In this document: positions 1-5,196 of the stretch, one piece after another
Layout of the letters: every line of letters begins with the position of its first letter
How positions within the stretch are numbered: position 1 is the stretch's first letter
Assembly (NCBI GenBank): GCA_015068545.1
Contig: SVKH01000103.1
Span: 1 to 5,423, forward strand
DNA: 5,423 bases
From: Oscillospiraceae bacterium
Lineage (GTDB): Bacteria; Bacillota; Clostridia; UBA1381
Direction: 5' to 3'
Made by a program: the position numbers and the translations under genes
Notes under the pieces: model-generated
The model's database searches: none
What the model was told of the DNA's origin: nothing
What the model saw: only the letters and a program-made list of their open reading frames with translations

Positions 1-2199
1 TATAATGTTTGACATACGAATATCATTACCCGCTTTTACCTCAGCATTTCGGTTTGCGGTATTATCCCAGTCTGTGGTAATAAGTCCTTCATAGCCCCAT
101 TCTCTGCGCAGAATACCTGTGATAAGCTCGGCATTTTCCGAGGTATGGATACTGTTTAGTACGTTATACGAGGTCATCATCAGCTTTGGCTTTGATTCCT
201 TTACGCATATTTCAAATCCCTTAAGGTAGATTTCGCGAAGTGCTCTTTCTGATACGATAGAATCAGATTCTTCACGGTTGGTTTCCTTATTATTGCAGGC
301 AAAATGCTTTGGTGTCGCTACTATATTTTGAGATTGGATACCTGCTACCATAGCCGCTGCCATTTTTCCTGAAATGAAAGGATCTTCGGAATAGTACTCA
401 AAATTTCGTCCGCAAAGAGGACTTCTGTGGATATTAAGCCCCGGTGTCAGCCACATCGACAGGTTGTTCTCCTTACATTCCAAAGCTCCTGCCACACCAA
501 CCTGATACAAAATATCAGGATTCCATGTACAAGCAAGCATTGTTGCCACCGGAAATGCGGTGGTATTTAGGTATATGGTATCGTAGCTGAAAATTCTCAC
601 TCCCGCAGGACCGTCAACCGTCATGGGCGCAGGAATACCATACTCGCTGATGCCTCCCATACCGCCTGTGTTAGCCACACCTCTGTTTGGAACTCCCACA
701 GTAAGCTTTAGAAGCTGATCGTCGGTAAGCTGTGCCAAAAAATCATCCAAGGAAACTCTTCCCTCTACAACATCTATAAGCTTCTTTTTATCTTTATCGG
801 GTATCTTTTCCTCACATACATAGTCACACTCAAAAACCTTTGGTGAATACTCCCTATCAGCAACCTCTATGTATTCTCCCGTTGCTGTAAGTCGCTTGCC
901 AAGGTTTCTTGGCGGACAATATTCTGTATGCTGACTGCAGATTTTTGCATCGTCCAGAATGTATTTAAAACCAATTTCTACTGCATCACGAACGTTTTTG
1001 CCTACATAAATTTTGTACTCACCTGCCTCCATTACATAAGCAGATTTGCATACTGCACCTGTATCATCATAGGATGCCATGTCGCAAATATCAAAATTCA
1101 TGACCAAGGTTTCTTCCTCGCCAGGCAACAGAGTTTTTGTTTTTGCAAAGGCGCAAAGCTCTCGGCTTGCTTTTGTGATTTTTCCGCAAGGCGCTCCAAA
1201 ATAAACCTGCACTACCTCTTTTCCCGAACAGCATCCTGTATTCTTCACTACGCAAGATACAACTATCTTCTCTCCGGAAATAGTACCGGTTATATTTTTT
1301 ATATCAAAATCTGTGTATGAAAGTCCGTAACCGAACGGGTAAACAACCTTTTCCTTTGCGCCTGGGATAGTTTCGAAATATCTGTACCCCACGAAAATAT
1401 CCTCTGTGTATTTAACGTAATCATCTGATTCGTGGAAGCCTGCAGACGAAGGATAATCTTCAAAAGACTTAGCACAGGTATCCACCAGCCTTCCGGAAGG
1501 ATTAACTTCTCCAACAAGGATATCTGCCGCCGCAAGTCCACCTTCCATACCGCCTTGCCATATCATTACTGCGCCCTTTATTTTATCGTTATCTGCAAAC
1601 CATGATGTTTCCATCATCGCTCCGGTATTCAAAAGAACTATCACATTTTCGAAGTTTTCACACACTGCCGAAACCATATCTTTTTCGTTCTTGCTTAGTT
1701 CAAAATATGTATCCTCACCATCGTTTTTTCTGTCCCATCCTTCGCCGGAAAAACGATTTATTGTGATAATTGCTACGTCAGCGTTCTCTTTTGCCTTTAA
1801 AAGAAGTTCCTGCGGCAGGATTGCTTCGTCAAATCTTCCTACTGTCTTTCCCTCTTTGTATGATTTTTCCACATAGTCCTTATAATACAATGACAAAGAG
1901 TCAAAGATTTCTACGTCTTTTTTAAGCTTTAAGCCTTCGTAAATGTTTCTGACGTACTCGCAGCAAACATCGCCGGATCCGCCACCGCCTTTTACATAAT
2001 CAATCTGAGCTTTTCCGAATATCGCCAGCTTTGCTCCCTTTTTTAAAGGCAGTATGCCGTCATTGTTTTTCAGCAATACCGTTCCCTCGCAGGCAGCGCT
2101 TCTGGATAGCTCAATATGTCTTTTACAACCTGTTATCATTGATCTGTTATCCCCCAATGGCAAACAGGGTTGATAGTTTATTCTCGCCCATTTTTCCAT
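1..2199 (-). CDS. Glycoside hydrolase family 3 beta-glucosidase-type enzyme, swapped domain order (3' end beyond window)
   Basis: The gene probably encodes a cytoplasmic exo-acting enzyme that removes terminal beta-linked sugars from short oligosaccharides; the exact substrate cannot be read here. The visible 733 codons are open throughout. Residues 1-300 form the alpha/beta-sandwich domain that is C-terminal in most GH3 enzymes (EGTVLLKNNDGILPL at 37-51; NRFSGEGWDR at 148-157, Glu153 the probable acid/base; YPFGYGLSYTDF at 287-298). A fibronectin-III-like domain follows at about 313-405. The (beta/alpha)8 barrel starts near 475: TVDGPAG 527-533, GRNFEYYSEDP 597-607, KHF 631-633, and TTDW 708-711 with Asp710 the probable nucleophile. 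This reversed order is known from Butyrivibrio and Ruminococcus albus glucosidases. The start is fixed by AGGAGG at 2208-2213, 8 nt before ATG. There is no signal peptide. The rest of the barrel lies beyond position 1. It is divergent from the AraC-family gene, its likely regulator. Family is sure; beta-glucosidase versus xylosidase is not. Confidence 0.95.
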   Translation of the reverse strand, partial: MEKWARINYQPCLPLGDNRSMITGCKRHIELSRSAACEGTVLLKNNDGILPLKKGAKLAIFGKAQIDYVKGGGGSGDVCCEYVRNIYEGLKLKKDVEIFDSLSLYYKDYVEKSYKEGKTVGRFDEAILPQELLLKAKENADVAIITINRFSGEGWDRKNDGEDTYFELSKNEKDMVSAVCENFENVIVLLNTGAMMETSWFADNDKIKGAVMIWQGGMEGGLAAADILVGEVNPSGRLVDTCAKSFEDYPSSAGFHESDDYVKYTEDIFVGYRYFETIPGAKEKVVYPFGYGLSYTDFDIKNITGTISGEKIVVSCVVKNTGCCSGKEVVQVYFGAPCGKITKASRELCAFAKTKTLLPGEEETLVMNFDICDMASYDDTGAVCKSAYVMEAGEYKIYVGKNVRDAVEIGFKYILDDAKICSQHTEYCPPRNLGKRLTATGEYIEVADREYSPKVFECDYVCEEKIPDKDKKKLIDVVEGRVSLDDFLAQLTDDQLLKLTVGVPNRGVANTGGMGGISEYGIPAPMTVDGPAGVRIFSYDTIYLNTTAFPVATMLACTWNPDILYQVGVAGALECKENNLSMWLTPGLNIHRSPLCGRNFEYYSEDPFISGKMAAAMVAGIQSQNIVATPKHFACNNKETNREESDSIVSERALREIYLKGFEICVKESKPKLMMTSYNVLNSIHTSENAELITGILRREWGYEGLITTDWDNTANRNAEVKAGNDIRMSNII

Positions 2200-2207
2200 A
2201 ATAGTCC

Positions 2208-2213
2208 CCTCCT
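2208..2213 (-). promoter_or_regulatory. Ribosome binding site of the GH3 gene
   Basis: Perfect AGGAGG on the minus strand, 8 nt upstream of the ATG at 2199. It fixes the start codon and suggests efficient translation. Confidence 0.85.
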
Positions 2214-2222
2214 TATAGCTAA

Positions 2223-2228
2223 AGTATA
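2223..2228 (-). promoter_or_regulatory. Candidate -10 box of the GH3 promoter
   Basis: TATACT on the minus strand. A 17-nt spacer places a poor -35 (TAGATT, 2246-2251), as expected if an activator is needed. Transcription would start near 2216, leaving a very short leader just ahead of the ribosome binding site. The match is by eye only. Confidence 0.4.
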
Positions 2229-2252
2229 CTACATATTCTTTCTTAAATCTAT

Positions 2253-2280
2253 CAAAATAACACAAAATATTCACCAAATT
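2253..2280. promoter_or_regulatory. Tandem CAAAATA repeats, candidate AraC-type operator
   Basis: CAAAATA occurs at 2253-2259 and again at 2263-2269, exactly 10 bp apart. A looser copy, CCAAATT, lies at 2274-2280, 11 bp further on. Direct repeats one helical turn apart on one face of the helix suit AraC-family proteins, which have two helix-turn-helix motifs per monomer. The repeats lie just upstream of the proposed GH3 -35 and of the araC promoter, so one bound regulator could control both genes. The region is AT-rich, so chance repetition is possible. Confidence 0.4.
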
Positions 2281-2303
2281 ATGCTTTACTATGGAGGAAT
2301 TTA

Positions 2304-2312
2304 TGATATAAT
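2304..2312 (+). promoter_or_regulatory. Extended -10 promoter of the AraC-family gene
   Basis: TGATATAAT is a perfect extended -10 element (TGnTATAAT). The -35 region 17 nt upstream (CTTTAC, 2284-2289) is weak, which extended -10 promoters tolerate. Transcription would start near 2319, about 24 nt before the start codon. Confidence 0.6.
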
Positions 2313-2327
2313 TAGATTATCACATAG

Positions 2328-2333
2328 AAAGGA
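2328..2333 (+). promoter_or_regulatory. Ribosome binding site of the AraC-family gene
   Basis: AAAGGA, 9 nt before the ATG at 2343. It supports that start over the ATG at 2338, which lies in another frame and too close to this site. Confidence 0.65.
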
Positions 2334-2342
2334 AAAAATGCT

Positions 2343-3119
2343 ATGCACCCATTTTTTGAAAACAATCCTGAACACATTTATGCAATTCTTGTTGATAGAT
2401 CTTATGGTTTTCCTTCGCACTTTCATAATAATCTGGAGGTAGTTTTTTGCATTTCGGGTATGCAACAGGTGAAACTAGGTGAGACTCTGTATCAGCTGAA
2501 AAAAGGCGATATCCTGACTATTTTCCCAAACAATGTTCACGAATACATTTCCGCTAATACAGAAAACACACAAAGCGTTTCCATTATTTTTAGTACGAAG
2601 CTCCTTAGTGCAACAGTTCCCGAAATTATAACCGGAAAACCGCAAAATCCGTATATTTCATCAAATGAGCTTTTACAAGAAATACTTCCCTTACTAAAAA
2701 AACTATCCGATTCTCAGGATGAACTGGAAAAAATAGGGCTAGCGTTTATTATACTATCGGAACTGGTAAAAAAACTAAATATTCTGCCTGAAAAAAACAG
2801 CATGACTCTGCCATCAATGATTACGTCATATATCGACAACAACTTTTCTGAAAATCTTTCAATAAGTCGCCTTGCAAAGATTTTTGGCTATCACCCATCT
2901 TATATAGCCCACATTTTTTGCGACCAACTAAAGCTCCCCTTTAGTACATACCTGGGTTCTGTGCGGTGTGAGTATGCTGCAGAACAAATTCTCAGCACGA
3001 AAAAAAGTCTCACCGAAATAGCCTACGAATCCGGATTTAATTCTCTTAACACCTTTTGCCGTTGCTTCAAAACACACAAAGGCATGACTCCGTCGCAGTA
3101 CCGAAAAAAATCCAGATAG
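2343..3119 (+). CDS. AraC/XylS-family transcriptional regulator, complete, 258 residues
   Basis: A DNA-binding regulator, probably sensing a sugar or glycoside and acting on the divergent GH3 gene. Residues about 22-85 form a cupin-like sensor domain (HFHNNLEVVFCISG at 26-39; GDILTIFPNNVHEYI at 55-69, with the usual histidines). A helical linker follows to about 150. The C-terminal AraC domain spans about 158-256 with two helix-turn-helix motifs: LSISRLAKIFGYHPSYIAHIF at 172-192 and SLTEIAYESGFNSLNTFCRCF at 222-242, ending in the family signature GMTPSQYRK at 247-255. The length is typical of cupin-type AraC regulators (250-300 residues). The start is supported by a ribosome binding site at 2328-2333. 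Candidate operator repeats lie in the shared promoter region at 2253-2280. Ligand and direction of regulation are inferred from neighbourhood only; activation is the common mode in this family. Next gene downstream is convergent. Confidence 0.93.
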   Translation: MHPFFENNPEHIYAILVDRSYGFPSHFHNNLEVVFCISGMQQVKLGETLYQLKKGDILTIFPNNVHEYISANTENTQSVSIIFSTKLLSATVPEIITGKPQNPYISSNELLQEILPLLKKLSDSQDELEKIGLAFIILSELVKKLNILPEKNSMTLPSMITSYIDNNFSENLSISRLAKIFGYHPSYIAHIFCDQLKLPFSTYLGSVRCEYAAEQILSTKKSLTEIAYESGFNSLNTFCRCFKTHKGMTPSQYRKKSR

Positions 3120-3320
3120 CAGAAAAATATACCGTCTGTGCCAATCAAACAGCACCCATTTTGCATTAATAGTACATTGGTATATACACTTAAAACCGCA
3201 GAAATCCTAAGAAACCATAAAATACTCCGAGGCAGACGTTAAAAAAGAAGTTATATTTTGTCGATTTGAGCTGGCCGGCACACGATGATACGGTAAATTT
3301 TAAATTGTCATAGATCAATA
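3120..3320. other. Gene-free stretch with short, startless open frames (possible decayed coding DNA)
   Basis: No gene can be supported between araC and the hairpins. Short frames read as plausible protein without starts: one in the araC frame after its stop (3120-3239, ending TLKTAEILRNHKILRGRR), and two overlapping ones covering 3211-3289 (ends EVIFCRFELAGTR) and 3221-3313 (ends DLSWPAHDDTVNFKLS). They could be pieces of one frameshifted remnant, but I recognise no family and the stretch may simply be spacer. Confidence 0.25.
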
Positions 3321-3356
3321 TTATTTCATAGGAAACTCAGGTTTTCTATGAAATAA
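3321..3356. terminator. Long hairpin between convergent genes (first of an overlapping pair)
   Basis: Arms 3321-3336 and 3341-3356 pair over 16 bp (one G-T wobble) around the loop TCAG. There is no clean T-run on either side, so alone it is a weak intrinsic terminator. It sits about 200 bp past the araC stop. The last bases of its right arm (3353-3356) are also the start of the next hairpin, so the two cannot form completely at once. Confidence 0.5.
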
Positions 3357-3397
3357 ATAATGGCAAGAAAAATTATGATTTTCCTGCCATTATTTAT
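3353..3397. terminator. Probable bidirectional terminator between araC and the DUF11 gene
   Basis: ATAAATAATGGCA (3353-3365) pairs perfectly with 3385-3397. After one A-C mismatch, GAAAA (3367-3371) pairs with TTTTC (3379-3383), closing a 7-nt loop. Minus-strand transcripts leave it through TTATTTATTTCAT, a reasonable U-rich tail, so it probably ends the DUF11 transcript; plus-strand transcripts meet CTTATTCAGTTT and may also stop here. Confidence 0.6.
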
Positions 3398-3460
3398 CTT
3401 ATTCAGTTTACAAATCTATACTATGACTTTTTTTCAGCAGAACGACTTTTTTCACAACAG

Positions 3461-3487
3461 GGGCAGTCTACTATAAGCAGACCGCCC
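3461..3487 (-). other. GC-rich stem-loop in the 3' untranslated region of the DUF11 gene
   Basis: Arms 3461-3471 and 3477-3487 pair over 11 bp on the minus strand, with two G-T wobbles, around a 5-nt loop. It begins 19 nt past the DUF11 stop codon. No T-run follows it in either direction, so it is not a standard terminator; it could protect the messenger end or be a pausing signal. The G-T pairs suit RNA folding on the minus strand. Just beyond lie two copies of GACTTTTT(T)TCA, at 3425-3436 and 3444-3454, of unknown meaning. Confidence 0.4.
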
Positions 3488-3506
3488 AGATTAGTCAAAA
3501 AAATCC

Positions 3507-4361
3507 TTAGATTGTTCCCGTTACTGTAAGGACGCTTACTCCCGGAGTTACGGTGAAAACTCCTGTTACAGGGTCCTGAGTATATGTTGCCGCCGGAACT
3601 GTGATAGGTCCCGGTATTGTGGCAAATTCACCGGTAGCTTCGTTATAGGTGTAATTCACGCCCTCTGCCCATGTGTCTCCGTTAAAGGATACCACGATGT
3701 TTTCAAGGATCGGATCAAATGCATCGGTCACAATAGCATTATCTGTCGCAACTATCGCTGTATTTCCACGATTTTCAATAACAAACGTATATGTTATCTG
3801 ACCATTTTCCATTACAGTAGTAGGTGTCAATGCCTTGCTGATAGAAAGTCTTGCACCTTCCTCGGCGGTTACAGTTTCACTGGCTGTAACAGGTGTTGAA
3901 AGACCTCCTCCTGTTACGGTGACGGTATTGGTAATTGAACCTCCTACTACAAGAGGCGCTGTGCCGTTAGCCCTTGTCTGATAAACCAATAACACATTAC
4001 CGCCTGCCGGAACATTTACTCCGGAAATAACCAGTTCTGTCCCAGCAGCTACAACAGGGGTTGGCTGCAATACTCCGGTGACATAATACAGAAGAGAACC
4101 ATCTATATAGTCAAGAGGTACGCGAGTCAAATTGCCCTGAACATATTCGCCAAGATTATCGGTTACGGTAAGACCGTTAATTGGTAAAGCTCCGCTGTTT
4201 GTCAGACTTACAACATAAGTTATTGCGTCGTCGCCGTTATAAGTGCCAGTAACAGCAGTCTTTGTAGCAGTAAGAACCTCCACAATCTCACCCGATACAA
4301 TATTAGAATTAACGGTGTTGCCGTTATAAGACAAAGCAGCCTGATTGAAAAATACTGCCAT
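3507..4361 (-). CDS. DUF11 repeat protein, 284 residues, no export signal
   Basis: Function unknown. Two DUF11-type beta-sandwich repeats fill the protein. The first is about 28-155: LTATKTAVTGTY near 30-41, ITYVVSLTNSG at 47-57, LTVTDNLG at 64-71. The second is about 170-284: RLSISKALTPTTV at 171-183, ITYTFVIENRGN at 189-200, VTDAFDP at 211-217. DUF11 modules usually stand in long secreted surface proteins, as structural repeats. Here there is no signal peptide, membrane segment, LPXTG motif or anchor domain, and the protein starts MAVFFNQAALSYNG. It is rich in Thr and Val, has no cysteine and only two lysines. The start at 4361 is chosen because AGGAGA at 4369-4374 lies 7 nt upstream; an in-frame ATG 14 codons earlier (4403) would place this site inside the coding region. 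I recall similar short stand-alone DUF11 proteins in Clostridia. It appears to be a single-gene transcript. Confidence 0.88.
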   Translation of the reverse strand: MAVFFNQAALSYNGNTVNSNIVSGEIVEVLTATKTAVTGTYNGDDAITYVVSLTNSGALPINGLTVTDNLGEYVQGNLTRVPLDYIDGSLLYYVTGVLQPTPVVAAGTELVISGVNVPAGGNVLLVYQTRANGTAPLVVGGSITNTVTVTGGGLSTPVTASETVTAEEGARLSISKALTPTTVMENGQITYTFVIENRGNTAIVATDNAIVTDAFDPILENIVVSFNGDTWAEGVNYTYNEATGEFATIPGPITVPAATYTQDPVTGVFTVTPGVSVLTVTGTI

Positions 4362-4368
4362 GTTTTTC

Positions 4369-4374
4369 TCTCCT
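4369..4374 (-). promoter_or_regulatory. Ribosome binding site that decides the DUF11 start
   Basis: AGGAGA (within AAAGGAGAG) on the minus strand, 7 nt before ATG 4361. The upstream in-frame ATG at 4403 has no comparable site, so the shorter protein is preferred. Confidence 0.75.
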
Positions 4375-4386
4375 TTCGCATAATAT

Positions 4387-4410
4387 TGAGGTTTACCCCT
4401 CATTACTATA
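4387..4410 (-). promoter_or_regulatory. Candidate -10 box and leader hairpin of the DUF11 gene
   Basis: TATAGT (4405-4410, minus) is a fair -10 box, but no convincing -35 lies 16-18 nt upstream. Overlapping the likely start point is a small hairpin, TGAGG (4387-4391) pairing with CCTCA (4398-4402). Both calls are weak. Confidence 0.3.
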
Positions 4411-4440
4411 CTATTTTGCAGAGAAAAAAAGGTTACATAA

Positions 4441-4466
4441 AATTATTGAATAATTATTCAATAATT
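4441..4466. repeat. Perfect 26-bp palindrome upstream of the DUF11 gene
   Basis: The half-site AATTATTGAATAA (4441-4453) is followed directly by its exact reverse complement, with no spacer. It lies 80 bp upstream of the DUF11 start, just beyond the candidate promoter, and overlaps the stop codon of the fragment at 4454-4579. A spacer-free palindrome suits binding of a symmetric dimer better than an RNA hairpin, since the loop must open part of the stem. It is made mostly of A and T. Confidence 0.6.
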
Positions 4467-4579
4467 CTTCCATCAGTAGAAATGGTTACAACTCTCCATG
4501 GAATAAACTTCCCACTTGCTATAAAAAGGTCAGTATATATTACGGTAAGATGAACATCTTGAAAACATTTTGGTTTTAA
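4454..4579 (-). pseudogene. 41-codon open frame without a start, possible 3' remnant of a lost gene
   Basis: The frame reads TVIYTDLFIASGKF and then IPWRVVTISTDGRIIE before its stop, and looks more like real protein than random AT-rich DNA. It opens directly after a stop codon at 4580-4582, holds no ATG and has no ribosome binding site, so it is not a functional gene as it stands. The hairpin-box element begins only some 12 bp upstream, so its insertion or a linked deletion may have removed the 5' part. I do not recognise the family. The stop codon lies inside the 26-bp palindrome. Confidence 0.3.
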
Positions 4580-4590
4580 TTATTTAACAA

Positions 4591-4766
4591 CGACCTTGTC
4601 ATGAATTGGTTTCACCATGAATTGTTGCTATCGCACCTTGAATTGAATTACCTTTTTATGCACCGATAGGTGTAATTCATGAGCCGTAGACTCAATTCAT
4701 GAAATCGCGAGATCTCAATTCGTGCCGAAGGCAATTCACAAAAAAATGACTTGTCGAAACAAGTCG
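4591..4766. repeat. Inverted-repeat element made of ATGAATTG boxes separated by micro-hairpins
   Basis: Three boxes point one way (ATGAATTG at 4601-4608 and 4617-4624, TTGAATTG at 4638-4645) and four the other way (TAATTCAT 4673-4680, CAATTCAT 4693-4700, CAATTCGT 4716-4723, CAATTCAC 4732-4739). Between them lie short hairpins of different sequence: TGGT/ACCA 4607-4617, TGC/GCA 4626-4635, CACC/GGTG 4661-4672 at the centre, TGAG/CTCA 4680-4694, TGAAATC/GATCTCA 4700-4717 with one mismatch, and TGCC/GGCA 4723-4733. The outer ends also resemble each other in inverted form (CGACCTTGTCATGAATTG against the complement of the terminator region), so the whole can fold as one long imperfect cruciform. 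There is no open frame inside. I recall similar elements, with these boxes, in gut Clostridia genomes, so it is probably a non-autonomous dispersed repeat. Confidence 0.7.
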
Positions 4767-4777
4767 TTTTTTTTGTG
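4737..4777. terminator. Strong bidirectional intrinsic terminator
   Basis: GACTTGT (4748-4754) pairs with ACAAGTC (4759-4765) around a CGAA tetraloop. The stem continues through a T-G pair into A7 against T8 and CAC/GTG, so either strand gives a GC core followed by a run of seven or eight U. It ends the hairpin-box element on one side and follows the four-helix-bundle remnant (minus strand) by about 25 bp on the other. Confidence 0.8.
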
Positions 4778-4802
4778 CAAAGGAGAACAATAAAGATGCA
4801 CT

Positions 4803-5081
4803 CTAATTATTGTTTTTCTTTGCAGTATTGATTGATGAAATAAGTATCTTCTTTAATTCAATACAATTATCAAGTATCGTCTTATCATCATAATATCCGC
4901 TTTCTATGAGAAGTTCAATCCAATATTCACTTTCAGAGCATTCTTTTAATGCTATTTGCAGTTTTGCAATAAAGTCATTTTTTCCGTGTACGTAAAAAGC
5001 TTCCCTTATATTCGCACCGATACTTGTACCGCTGCGAATAAGCTGATTTGTAAGTACACTTTCTCTTTTCTCACTTCTTCC
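4803..5081 (-). pseudogene. 5'-truncated four-helix-bundle protein (S23 / 23S rRNA intervening-sequence family)
   Basis: The last 92 codons of a gene whose intact relatives have about 115-125 residues. Diagnostic of the family are VLTNQLIRSGTSIGANIREA (residues 9-28 of the open frame), then DFIAKLQIALKECSESEYWIELL and the C-terminal helix IELKKILISSINTAK. These proteins form small helical bundles; they occur within 23S rRNA intervening sequences and as free-standing genes, and no firm biochemical role is known. The first helix is missing: the frame opens after a TAA at 5082-5084, contains no Met codon, and upstream passes into AGTAATAAGTAATAGTGAATA-like repeats and an inverted tRNA-Cys 3' end. 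It therefore looks like a remnant cut by a rearrangement rather than a live gene. A strong terminator follows at 4737-4777. Confidence 0.8.
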
Positions 5082-5082
5082 T

Positions 5083-5161
5083 TATTCACTATTACTTATT
5101 ACTTTCCAAAAATCGACAAGTATTCTTAGGGAATAGTGAAGAGTGAATAGGTAATAAGTAA
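5083..5161. repeat. AT-rich repeat tract with TATTCACT / GTAATAAGTAA boxes in both orientations
   Basis: TATTCACT (5083-5090) and TTACTTATTAC (5092-5102) reappear as reverse complements, AGTGAATA (5142-5149) and GTAATAAGTAA (5151-5161). Because the two boxes keep the same left-to-right order, this is not one simple inverted repeat. Only one of the two pairs could form a stem at a time. The tract replaces the 5' end of the four-helix-bundle gene. I see no coding frame in it. Confidence 0.5.
5105..5120 (+). repeat. Inverted copy of the tRNA-Cys 3' end and the bases after it
   Basis: TCCAAAAATCGACAAG here is an exact reverse complement of 5185-5200, which is the discriminator base, CCA end and 12 downstream bases of tRNA-Cys. 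A partial direct copy also lies at 5160-5171. Three copies of one 12-mer within 92 bp show local duplication or inversion at the tRNA 3' end. Confidence 0.75.
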
Positions 5162-5196
5162 AATCGACAAGATTCTAAATGAACCTTGTCGATTTT
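5160..5196 (-). terminator. Terminator of the tRNA operon, directly after tRNA-Cys
   Basis: On the minus strand AAAATCGACAAG (5196-5185) pairs with CTTGTCGATTTT (5171-5160) over 12 bp around a 13-nt loop, ending in TTTT and then ACTTATTAC. It begins immediately after the encoded CCA of tRNA-Cys, the expected place for the end of the transcript. The U-run is short. Confidence 0.65.

Noticed and set aside
928..1876. Several open frames of 60-130 codons on both strands
   Set aside because: They lie wholly inside the continuous GH3 reading frame and have low-complexity, cysteine- and phenylalanine-rich translations without ribosome binding sites.
2200..2342. Riboswitch or leader RNA upstream of the GH3 gene
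   Set aside because: The proposed transcript leader is under 20 nt and no stable hairpin lies between the promoter and the start codon.
2170..2442. 90-codon plus-strand frame across the divergent promoter region
   Set aside because: It overlaps the starts of both real genes in other frames and its translation shows no family features.
2928..3155. 75-codon minus-strand frame
   Set aside because: Antisense to the second half of the AraC DNA-binding domain; a shadow frame.
4362..4403. Longer DUF11 start at ATG 4403, adding 14 residues
   Set aside because: The added residues (MRGKPQYYAKGEKN) include the translated ribosome binding site AAAGGAGAG, and they are basic and unlike the rest of the protein. 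The ATG at 4361 is correctly spaced from that site.
4601..4740. CRISPR-like array
   Set aside because: The repeats are only 8 bp, occur in both orientations, and the gaps are self-complementary hairpins of 8-28 bp rather than unique spacers. No cas genes are present.
4796..4831. Short plus-strand frame after AAAGGAG, encoding MHSNYCFSLQY
   Set aside because: Only 11 codons, and it runs antisense over the end of the four-helix-bundle remnant. The purine-rich stretch is likely chance.
4803..5081. Diversity-generating retroelement accessory protein (Avd-like four-helix bundle)
   Set aside because: The RSGTSIGANIREA signature fits the S23/intervening-sequence family. There is no reverse transcriptase, template repeat or variable repeat in the window.
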